Position numbers and translations under genes: made by a program. Shown in pieces: positions 16,911 through 23,252 of a DNA stretch of 32,958 nt. This stretch comes from Bacteroidales bacterium (lineage in GTDB: Bacteria; Bacteroidota; Bacteroidia; Bacteroidales; F082): NCBI GenBank assembly GCA_014860665.1, contig JACZJI010000132.1:1-32958 (forward strand), given 5' to 3'. The notes beneath the pieces are model-generated. The model made no database searches. It had not been told where the DNA came from and saw nothing but the letters and a program-made list of their open reading frames with translations. Position 1 is the first letter of the stretch, and the number at the start of each line of letters is the position of its first letter.

Positions 16911-17140
16911 GGAATATCCGGTCGAAGTGAAGAAATAACAAGTTTAACCAACGAAATGAAAGCTCAAGTAAAGAAATGCCCCCTCTGAGTCAGGAAATGA
17001 CCTCTCCAAGTGGAGAAATACCCTCTCTAAGTCAAGAAATAGCCCCTCCAGGTGAAGAAATGTCAGCTCTAAGTCGGGAAATGCCTTCGCTGAGTAAGGA
17101 AATTCCATCTCGAAGCGGAGAAACAAAAAATGTTTCTAAA
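16911..17140 (+). repeat. 21-bp minisatellite encoding a degenerate heptapeptide
   Basis: Seven full units of exactly 21 bp run from 16973 to 17119, each starting GAAAT, with an eighth diverged unit to 17140. More diverged units precede them: 20 bp at 16953-16972, 21 bp at 16932-16952, about 20 bp at 16912-16931. One plus-strand frame stays open through the regular units (ATG at 16976, stop ending 17158, 60 residues) as EMPPLSQ, EMTSPSG, EIPSLSQ and so on; the other two plus frames hit stops. Second codon positions vary least between units, which hints at coding, but the 20-bp units upstream break the frame. It ends 29 bases before the coiled-coil gene and is not in its frame. Whether it is translated, a protein-binding array or simply slippage is unresolved. 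Confidence 0.85.
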
Positions 17141-17169
17141 ACGAAAACCCAAATTTAAATAAATATATT

Positions 17170-17817
17170 ATGAACACTTATCAAATGAACCGGAAACACA
17201 TGGTAGAAGCTACCCTGTCTTTCCTCGACAACAACGCCACTATCTGGCAAAGTATCGCCAAAATCGGCGATGTAAAAAACAAATTAAATGATTTGAATCA
17301 GGCTATTGATAATGCTGCCGAAAACCAACAACAGGCACAGGTTAGCATTGGTAAAATCAAAGCGGAACTGAAAAGGACCATCAGTGAAAAAGCCGATATC
17401 CTGAACGACCTGGTGGAAGTGTATGCACAGATGAACGGTGACGAAACGCTGGCGCAAACTATGGCAGACTCTGCCACCAGCCTGTTTAAAATGAAAAATG
17501 ATGACATGTTGCGCAAGGTGAAACAGATTATTGATGCCGCTACCCAAAACCAGGAAGCCCTTACAACCGATTATGGCATGACAGCCGAACAGATTGCCGG
17601 TTTACAGGCCGATTATGACCGTTTTCTGGAGCTAAACGGACAGCCCCGCGAGTATCAGATTAAATCAAGCGTGGCCACCACAAGTATCGACGCCCTGATG
17701 GAGGAGGCCATAAGCCTACTGAACAATCAACTCGACAAATTGCTGAAAATCTTCAAAAATCGTGATCTCAATTTCTACAACGGCTATCAGAAAGCCCGTA
17801 TGATTGTGGATTACTAA
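17170..17817 (+). CDS. Conserved-looking coiled-coil protein of unknown function
   Basis: A 215-residue protein I do not recognise as a named family. There is no signal peptide or TM segment, so it is predicted cytoplasmic. It is mostly helical: a probable coiled coil spans about 35-85 (KNKLNDLNQAIDNAAENQQQ through KAELKRTISEKADILNDLVEVY), with further helices at 95-140 and 180-205, and it ends NFYNGYQKARMIVDY. The ATG at 17170 follows an A/T-rich leader; MNRKHM at residues 6-11 offers later starts. Directly upstream is the 21-bp minisatellite. Downstream (202 bp) is a RAYT gene. From memory, similar proteins of about 210 residues occur widely in Bacteroidetes, sometimes behind comparable repeats, but I cannot verify this here. 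Clearly coding, function unknown. Confidence 0.75.
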   Translation: MNTYQMNRKHMVEATLSFLDNNATIWQSIAKIGDVKNKLNDLNQAIDNAAENQQQAQVSIGKIKAELKRTISEKADILNDLVEVYAQMNGDETLAQTMADSATSLFKMKNDDMLRKVKQIIDAATQNQEALTTDYGMTAEQIAGLQADYDRFLELNGQPREYQIKSSVATTSIDALMEEAISLLNNQLDKLLKIFKNRDLNFYNGYQKARMIVDY

Positions 17818-18019
17818 AACCGTGCCTTTACACAATGAAAACACCCCGCTCTCGCAGTTTGAACTGGTGAGCCGGAAAAAATGAGAGATGCAGCTACAAC
17901 CTAACATAGAATATAATGAATTTCACAAGTGGCACTTTGGAACACTTGCGGGAGAAAGGGGATGTAAACCCGGAATAAATAAATATTAAATCAACATCGA
18001 AAAATTTGCCGCCCAAACG

Positions 18020-18580
18020 ATGCCCGAAAAATTCAAAAATAAATACCGCATTTCCTCTGCCCGGCTGCAAAACTGGGATTACCGTTGGGATGGTGCCTAT
18101 TTTATTACCATTTGCACCCAAAACAGGGAAAATTATTTCGGGAACATTGTGGATGGGAACATGGAATTATCGTCCATGGGCATCATCGCGGATATCATGT
18201 GGCATGAAATTAAAAACCATGCGAGAAATGTGGAATTGGACGCATTTGTTGTAATGCCCAATCATGTGCACGGAATATTGGTTTTGACGGGGAATTCCGT
18301 AGAGACAGGGCATGCCCTGTCTCTACCATCGTCGCCGCCGCAAAAACAACCCACCACCATCGGCCAAAAACGATTCCAAAATATTGGAAAAAATTCCATA
18401 TCATCCATCATCGGTTCATACAAATCGGCGGTTTCCAAACACACACACCGGTTAGGGTTTGATTTCCAATGGCAATCGCGGTTTCATGATCACATCATTC
18501 GTGACGGAAAATCATTTCAAAATATCAGAAATTATATTTTCGAAAATCCGTTGAATTGGCAAAACGATGAATTGAAATGA
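18020..18580 (+). CDS. REP-associated tyrosine transposase (RAYT, Y1/HUH family)
   Basis: A 186-residue single-strand DNA transposase. The strand AYFITICTQNRENYF (26-40) and the HUH motif H82-V-H84 (MPNHVHGIL) bind the metal; the likely catalytic tyrosine is Y172 in IRNYIFENPLNW. Family members nick and rejoin at small palindromes (REPs). A perfect 28-bp palindrome (18299-18326) lies inside this gene and encodes V94-L102, between the HUH motif and the tyrosine half, without breaking the frame. A second 16-bp-stem palindrome begins 24 bases after the stop. The 202-bp leader region (17818-18019) holds only a weak CAAGTG/CACTTG repeat (17926-17948). All catalytic residues are visible, so the enzyme may be active, but the inserted segment could affect that. 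Confidence 0.9.
   Translation: MPEKFKNKYRISSARLQNWDYRWDGAYFITICTQNRENYFGNIVDGNMELSSMGIIADIMWHEIKNHARNVELDAFVVMPNHVHGILVLTGNSVETGHALSLPSSPPQKQPTTIGQKRFQNIGKNSISSIIGSYKSAVSKHTHRLGFDFQWQSRFHDHIIRDGKSFQNIRNYIFENPLNWQNDELK
18299..18326. repeat. Perfect 28-bp REP-like palindrome inside the RAYT gene
   Basis: GTAGAGACAGGGCA (18299-18312) is followed directly by its exact reverse complement (18313-18326), with no loop. Because it is self-complementary, both strands give VETGHALSL. It shares the GTAGA(G/T)AC end with the palindrome at 18604-18639. The same type of palindrome is, to my memory, dispersed in various bacterial genomes. Confidence 0.93.
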
Positions 18581-18603
18581 CAACCCGTTCGCGCCGGTTT
18601 GCC

Positions 18604-18639
18604 AGCCGTAGATACGTTGCATACAACGTATCTACGGCT
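18604..18639. repeat. REP-like hairpin between RAYT and epimerase genes
   Basis: A perfect 16-bp stem, AGCCGTAGATACGTTG (18604-18619) and its complement (18624-18639), around the loop CATA. It abuts the stop codon of the convergent epimerase gene at 18640. It could act as a barrier between convergent transcripts, but neither side has a T-tract, so a REP role is preferred over an intrinsic terminator. Confidence 0.88.
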
Positions 18640-19533
18640 TTATAAATTCAAATAATCTTCGAGGGTATTATGCCTGAAATCAAACCCGGCAGCGGTGATT
18701 TTATCAGCAGAAACCCCTTGCCCTTCGAGTACTATAGAAGCCATTTCGCCATACATCGCTTTCATCACAAAAGCAGGAACCGGAGGGAGAAAGAAAGGGC
18801 GATGCATGTGATGTGCCAGGGTTTTCATAAAAGTTCTGTTGTCAAGAGGCGTGGGTGCCACTGCATTGTATTCGCCTGAAATTTTCTGGTTTTCCAATGC
18901 GAAAACATAAAGTCCTGCCAAATCCTGCAGGGAAATCCAGGAAATCATCTGCTTTCCACTTCCGAGCGGGGCTCCCAGACCGAGTTTTACAGGAGCCATC
19001 ATTTTTGTCAAAGCACCACCTTTTTCCGACAGAACAACGCCGGTTCTCAATACTACTCTGCGGATTCCAAACGCAATCAACAGAAGTGAACTCTGCTCCC
19101 ATTGCTCTGTTACTTTGGCCAGAAAACCTTTCCCGGCAGCGTTCTCTTCATGAAAACTCCAGTTGAGCGATGTACTTCCATAATAACCCACTGCAGAGGC
19201 AGAAATAAAAACTTCAGGCTTCTTCTCGGAAGCCCTGATTTTGTCCACCAGCAGCTGCGTGGTTTTCAAACGGCTGTCCAGAATCTGCTTTTTTTGCTCA
19301 GGTGTCCACCGCCCGGCACTGATGTTTTCTCCCGCAAGGTGAATAATGGCATCGGCAAACACAAGTGCTTCCTCGTCCAGAATACCATTTTCGTAGTCCC
19401 AGTAAAAAGTCCGGTTATTAGTTTTATTTCGTGAACGCGATAGGACGGCAGTTTCATAACCTTTTTCTTTTAAAAGTTTCTGAAGCTCGCTACCGATAAG
19501 CCCTGTCCCGCCGGTGATTAATATGTTCTTCAT
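18640..19533 (-). CDS. TIGR01777-family NAD(P)-dependent epimerase-like protein
   Basis: A 297-residue extended short-chain dehydrogenase-like protein. The Rossmann motif GGTGLIG is at 8-14 (MKNILITGGTGLIGSEL), HLAGENISAGRWTPEQK follows at about 70-85, SAVGYYG near 113-119, and the C-terminal DUF1731-like segment ends ITAAGFDFRHNTLEDYL. These match the TIGR01777/YfcH group, whose substrate is not established. Cytoplasmic. It is second in a two-gene operon with the MarR regulator, whose stop lies only 4 bases upstream of this ATG, so it probably shares the MarR operator. Its stop is immediately followed by the REP-like hairpin. Confidence 0.93.
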   Translation of the reverse strand: MKNILITGGTGLIGSELQKLLKEKGYETAVLSRSRNKTNNRTFYWDYENGILDEEALVFADAIIHLAGENISAGRWTPEQKKQILDSRLKTTQLLVDKIRASEKKPEVFISASAVGYYGSTSLNWSFHEENAAGKGFLAKVTEQWEQSSLLLIAFGIRRVVLRTGVVLSEKGGALTKMMAPVKLGLGAPLGSGKQMISWISLQDLAGLYVFALENQKISGEYNAVAPTPLDNRTFMKTLAHHMHRPFFLPPVPAFVMKAMYGEMASIVLEGQGVSADKITAAGFDFRHNTLEDYLNL

Positions 19534-19537
19534 GTCT

Positions 19538-20200
19538 TTACTTTGGAAGATAGTTTGAGTGAATTTCCTCTAATGAGAAATTTTTATCCTGTTCATGTAG
19601 ATGTTTATGAAAATAAATCAGCTTCCGGAAAATTGCCAGTGAATTGTTCAGCTCCTCCTCCGTAAGGTTACCAATGATGATTTCCGAAACCATGTGCATT
19701 TCATTAAACGAAAGCATAATCTCCTTTTCTCCCTTTTCAGTCAAGGCAATACGGCGTGCTCGTTTGTCTTTTTCATCGGCATATTCATAAATCAAACCGC
19801 TTTTTACCAAACGCTTAATGATTTCGCTTCCGCTGGATATTTCGAGCAAATGTTGCTGAATCAGTTCACTTTTCAGCAAGCTCTTATCTTTAAATAGACT
19901 TGCAAGAAAACCATATTCGTCAATCGTTTTGAAAGAAGTATTGGCAAAAGCCTTTTTGATGTATATCTTGGCAAAACGAAACAAAGTGGTGAGGTCTGAC
20001 GAAAACTCAACATCCCGGTACTTTTTATAATTTACATGATCTCCTTTTTCAGGCTTTGAATCCAAAGGACTAGATGAGGCCCTGGAAACATGATTGGAAA
20101 GGAAAACCGAAAACTCCTGAATATCGTCGTTATTATGTTCGCTGGCGTAAGCCTCAACATAATCCAGCAGCAACCTCATCAATTTTATATTATCCGACAT
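19538..20200 (-). CDS. MarR-family transcriptional regulator
   Basis: A 220-residue winged-helix regulator, longer than typical MarR proteins (about 150) because of an N-terminal extension of roughly 65 residues (EHNNDDIQEFSVFLSNHVSRASSS). The winged helix covers about 95-165: FKTIDEYGFLASLF, LLKSELIQQHLLEISSGSEIIKRLVKSGLIYEYADEKDKRARRIALTEKGEKEI, with the DKRARRIALTEKG wing signature of the family. It binds DNA as a dimer and usually responds to small organic ligands. It is divergent from the TonB-dependent receptor gene across an 88-bp gap rich in inverted repeats, and leads the epimerase gene. Most likely it represses itself and the receptor. Confidence 0.9.
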   Translation of the reverse strand: MSDNIKLMRLLLDYVEAYASEHNNDDIQEFSVFLSNHVSRASSSPLDSKPEKGDHVNYKKYRDVEFSSDLTTLFRFAKIYIKKAFANTSFKTIDEYGFLASLFKDKSLLKSELIQQHLLEISSGSEIIKRLVKSGLIYEYADEKDKRARRIALTEKGEKEIMLSFNEMHMVSEIIIGNLTEEELNNSLAIFRKLIYFHKHLHEQDKNFSLEEIHSNYLPK

Positions 20201-20219
20201 GGTATTTCTTTAAATGTTT

Positions 20220-20287
20220 TACTACGTTTTTGTAATTAGTATTACAAATTTGCATTATTTTTGCTGTAAAATTACAAAATCGTAGTA
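20220..20287. promoter_or_regulatory. Divergent MarR operator region and receptor promoter
   Basis: Long inverted arms (17 bp, 16 matched) lie at 20220-20236 and 20271-20287, beginning TACTACG and ending CGTAGTA. Inside the left arm starts a perfect palindrome, TTTGTAAT-TAGT-ATTACAAA (20229-20248), of MarR-operator size; its half site recurs as ATTACAAA at 20271-20278. The receptor -7 element TATTTTTG (20256-20263) lies between these, so bound protein would cover the promoter and the likely start point near 20270. The receptor ATG follows 1 base after the right arm. The symmetry is seen directly; the binding protein is inferred from the adjacent MarR gene. Confidence 0.75.
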
Positions 20288-20288
20288 T

Positions 20289-22685
20289 ATGTTTAAGAAT
20301 TATATAAAAATCATTTCAATTATAAGCCTTTTTCTGCTCATATTTCAACCGGGATTTGCCCGGGGGCAGAATTGTGTCGTCAAAGGAAAAGTAACCAATG
20401 GCGTCAACAACAGCCCGGTTCCTTATGCTTCTGTACAGGTAAAAGGTATGAATAATGGCACCATAACGGATGAATCGGGAAACTTCACTTTATCAGGACT
20501 AAATCCCGGAAACATAACGCTGTTGGTTTCTTCGCTGGGATATCAGAAAACAGAAAGCGGAACCATATTCCTCACCAATGAGAAACAGCCTTATATCGAA
20601 ATTCCGATGCAACCGGTTGCCCAGAACCTCAAAGAGGTAACCATTACCAGCAGTATTTTGCGGCAAAGCAACATCGCCCCCGTTTCGATGCAACGCTTGG
20701 GCATCAAGCAGATTCTTGACAATCCGGGAAGCAATATGGACATTTCCCGTGTACTTCAATCCTTGCCGGGAATAGGTTCTACGCCCAATTTCAGAAACGA
20801 CATTATTGTTCGTGGTGGCGGGCCGACAGAAAGCAAATTCTACCTGGACGGCATTGAAATTCCGATTTTGAACCACTTCGCCACACAAGGCGCTTCGGGT
20901 GGTGCAGTAGGAATTCTGAATGCCGATTTTATCCAGTCGGTAAATTATTATTCCAGTTCCTTCCCCGCCGATCGTCCCAACGCGTTGAGCGGCGTGTTTG
21001 AATTCTTTCTGAAAGAGGGAAACCATGAGAAAACCCACTTTCAGCTTTCTCTTGGTTCAAGCAATGCCGCGCTGACTCTGGACGGACCTATCGGCAAAAA
21101 GACAAGTTATATTTTCTCGGTAAGGCAATCTTATCTGCAGTTTATTTTTTCTGCCATCGGTCTCCCCTTTCTGCCCACGTTTAATGATTACCAGCTAAAG
21201 ACAAAAACCCAATTCAACGAAAAAAACCAGCTGACTGTTATCAGTATCGGTTCTCTTGACAAGATGACGCTGAATACGAGTTTGAGCAATCCCGACCCGT
21301 CGCAGGAATACATTCTATCCTATCTTCCCGTCAACAACCAGTGGAGTTATACCATCGGGGCAAACTACAAACATTTCACTAAAAGCGGGAGTCATGAACT
21401 GGTTGTGAGCCGCAACATGCTCTACAATCAGCTTTACAAATATCCCGACAACAACACCTCCCTGCCCAGAAGTCTGAACTATGTTTCTACCCAGGCAGAG
21501 AACAGCCTGCGTTATGAATTCAATATGTTTAAGGATGGATACAGCCTTAATCTGAGTGCCAACACAGATTTTTACCGGTATACAAACAACACTACTCAGC
21601 AGGATTATACATCGGGGAATACTGTCTTCAATCATTATCAGACATTATTGACCAACATGGATTATGGATTTTCGGCACAGGCATCCAAAAAGTACTTCAA
21701 AGAACGCCTTTCTGTTAGTCTCGGTTTTCGATTCGACGGCGACAACTATAATCAAAAGATGAAAAATCTCCTGAACCAGTTTTCTCCGCGTGCCTCTGTC
21801 TCTTTGTCTGTTACTCCAGAACTAAGCATCAGTGCTTCAACCGGAAGATATTTCGAGCTTCCCGCATTCACTACTTTGGGATTTAAAAGCGATCAGGGCG
21901 TTCTTGTAAACCAATCCGGGGCAACTTATATTCAGGCCAATCATTACAACCTTGGGCTTGCCTATCGCCCCAAAGAAAACATGTTCTTCTCACTGACGGG
22001 ATTCTACAAATGGTACGAGGGTTATCCGATAGATCTGGTGACCGGCGAAAGTCTTGCCAACGAAGGGTCTGCTTATAACAGTGTTGTGGGAGATGTTCCG
22101 GTATCTTTTTCAGGAAACGGAAAAGCTTATGGATTCGAGTTTACACACCGTCTCAATCTTCGCACCTACACTTTAATAGCTTCCTACACTTACGTAAGAA
22201 GTGAATTTACAAACCTGCAAGGAATTTTTATTCCTTCTTCATGGGACAGCAGAAACCTTATTACCATTACAGGTTCGAAAGTTTTCAAAAAGAACTGGCA
22301 GTTTGGTTTTAAATGGCGTTTTGTCGGAGGCCTTCCTTATACACCTTATGATTTGGCAAAGACAGCCAACATTCAGGCCTGGGATGCAAAAGGTGGTCCC
22401 TACTTCAATTATTCGCTTCTCAACAGCGAGCGTTTTGGTTCATTCCAGGAACTGGATTTAAGAATTGACAAAAGGTACTATTTTAAAAAATGGGCTTTGC
22501 AGCTCTATCTCGATATCCAAAATGCTTACAATTTCAAAAACAAAGGACAGGATTATATTATCCGTAAAAAAAATGCTTCCGGCGAATATATGACAACAGC
22601 CAATGGACAGGATTATGTTCTGGAATCCTTGCCAAATTTGAGTGGCCAGGCGCTTCCAAGCATTGGAATCATCATTACACTGTAG
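20289..22685 (+). CDS. TonB-dependent outer membrane receptor with carboxypeptidase-regulatory-like domain
   Basis: A 798-residue outer-membrane active transporter. A signal peptide (1-27, ending FARGQ) precedes a beta-sandwich carboxypeptidase-regulatory-like domain (about 29-110; VVKGKVTNGVNNSPVPYASVQVKG, ITDESGNFTLSGL), a plug domain (about 130-250; NMDISRVLQSLPGIG, RNDIIVRGGGPTESKFYLDGIEIPILNHF), and a barrel whose last strand is ALPSIGIIITL. No SusD partner gene follows, so it is not a typical glycan SusC. The substrate is unknown; control by a MarR-type protein suggests uptake of a small organic ligand or response to one. Transcription starts from a promoter within the MarR operator region and ends at a strong hairpin terminator 20 bases past the stop. 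Confidence 0.95.
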   Translation: MFKNYIKIISIISLFLLIFQPGFARGQNCVVKGKVTNGVNNSPVPYASVQVKGMNNGTITDESGNFTLSGLNPGNITLLVSSLGYQKTESGTIFLTNEKQPYIEIPMQPVAQNLKEVTITSSILRQSNIAPVSMQRLGIKQILDNPGSNMDISRVLQSLPGIGSTPNFRNDIIVRGGGPTESKFYLDGIEIPILNHFATQGASGGAVGILNADFIQSVNYYSSSFPADRPNALSGVFEFFLKEGNHEKTHFQLSLGSSNAALTLDGPIGKKTSYIFSVRQSYLQFIFSAIGLPFLPTFNDYQLKTKTQFNEKNQLTVISIGSLDKMTLNTSLSNPDPSQEYILSYLPVNNQWSYTIGANYKHFTKSGSHELVVSRNMLYNQLYKYPDNNTSLPRSLNYVSTQAENSLRYEFNMFKDGYSLNLSANTDFYRYTNNTTQQDYTSGNTVFNHYQTLLTNMDYGFSAQASKKYFKERLSVSLGFRFDGDNYNQKMKNLLNQFSPRASVSLSVTPELSISASTGRYFELPAFTTLGFKSDQGVLVNQSGATYIQANHYNLGLAYRPKENMFFSLTGFYKWYEGYPIDLVTGESLANEGSAYNSVVGDVPVSFSGNGKAYGFEFTHRLNLRTYTLIASYTYVRSEFTNLQGIFIPSSWDSRNLITITGSKVFKKNWQFGFKWRFVGGLPYTPYDLAKTANIQAWDAKGGPYFNYSLLNSERFGSFQELDLRIDKRYYFKKWALQLYLDIQNAYNFKNKGQDYIIRKKNASGEYMTTANGQDYVLESLPNLSGQALPSIGIIITL

Positions 22686-22705
22686 GCTTTCATTTTGATT
22701 GTTTC

Positions 22706-22746
22706 ATTAAGGGCTTCAGGAAATTCCTGAAGCCCTTAATTTTTTG
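22706..22746 (+). terminator. Rho-independent terminator of the TonB-dependent receptor gene
   Basis: A perfect hairpin with left arm ATTAAGGGCTTCAGG (22706-22720), 5-base loop and matching right arm to 22740, followed by TTTTT. Its T-run overlaps the -33 element of the next promoter. Confidence 0.93.
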
Positions 22747-22773
22747 ATATAAACTTAAAATTTGTTACATTTG
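22743..22773 (+). promoter_or_regulatory. Full Bacteroidetes promoter for the molybdenum hydroxylase operon
   Basis: TTTG (22743-22746), a 19-base spacer and TACATTTG (22766-22773) match both the -33 and -7 consensus elements at the expected spacing. Transcription near 22780 leaves about 20 bases to the ATG at 22801, and rules out the earlier in-frame ATG at 22762. Confidence 0.8.
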
Positions 22774-22800
22774 AATCATAATCTAAACATACCCAAATCT

Positions 22801-23250
22801 ATGATTACGCTCACTGTTAACGGCGAGAAGAAATCGCTGGATATAGACCCGGATATGCCCTTGTTATGGGTATTACGAGACATCCTCGGATTAACCGGAA
22901 CTAAATTCGGTTGTGGTGAAGGTTTTTGCGGAAGCTGCTCAGTACTGGTAGATCACGAATCTGTCAGGTCCTGCAGTACACCGATTTCTGATGTAGCCAA
23001 TAAAAGCATTACGACCATTGAAGGATTATCGAAAATTAATCCCAAACTTCAGGAAAACTGGGAGCTGCTGGACGTTCCCCAGTGCGGGTACTGCCAACCG
23101 GGGCAACTCATCACGGCCGCGGCTTTGCTGGAAACCAATCCCCATCCTACCGAGCAACAGATTGTTGATGCCATGACCGGTAACATCTGTCGCTGCGGAA
23201 CCTACCACCGTATCAAAGAAGCCATTGTTAAAACCGTTGAATCGAAATAG
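22801..23250 (+). CDS. 2Fe-2S small subunit of a xanthine dehydrogenase-family hydroxylase
   Basis: A 149-residue electron-transfer subunit. The plant-type [2Fe-2S] cluster is held by C38, C43, C46 and C58 (FGCGEGFCGSC), the second cluster by C95, C98, C130 and C132 (CGYCQPGQ and NICRCGTYHRI). It passes electrons from the molybdenum site of the large subunit to an acceptor. It has no signal sequence, so if the enzyme is exported it would travel with the Tat-targeted partner. The frame opens at 22762, but that ATG lies upstream of the -7 box; 22801 is the first ATG after the promoter. It is followed after 2 bases by the large subunit gene. Closest in layout to IorA of isoquinoline 1-oxidoreductase-type enzymes. 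Confidence 0.95.
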   Translation: MITLTVNGEKKSLDIDPDMPLLWVLRDILGLTGTKFGCGEGFCGSCSVLVDHESVRSCSTPISDVANKSITTIEGLSKINPKLQENWELLDVPQCGYCQPGQLITAAALLETNPHPTEQQIVDAMTGNICRCGTYHRIKEAIVKTVESK

Positions 23251-23252
23251 CT

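Noticed and set aside
16944..17126. 60-residue minus-strand open frame across the 21-bp repeat
   Set aside because: An open frame on the opposite strand is expected from the repeat composition; no promoter or leader supports it.
16911..17140. CRISPR array
   Set aside because: Units are contiguous 21-mers with scattered differences; there are no unique spacers of constant length and no cas genes.
18604..18639. Bidirectional Rho-independent terminator
   Set aside because: The stem is strong, but neither strand has a T-rich run after it; the adjacent RAYT and related palindrome favour a REP element.
20289..22685. SusC of a polysaccharide utilisation locus
   Set aside because: No SusD gene or glycoside hydrolase gene follows, and the plug/barrel type matches generic TonB-dependent receptors.
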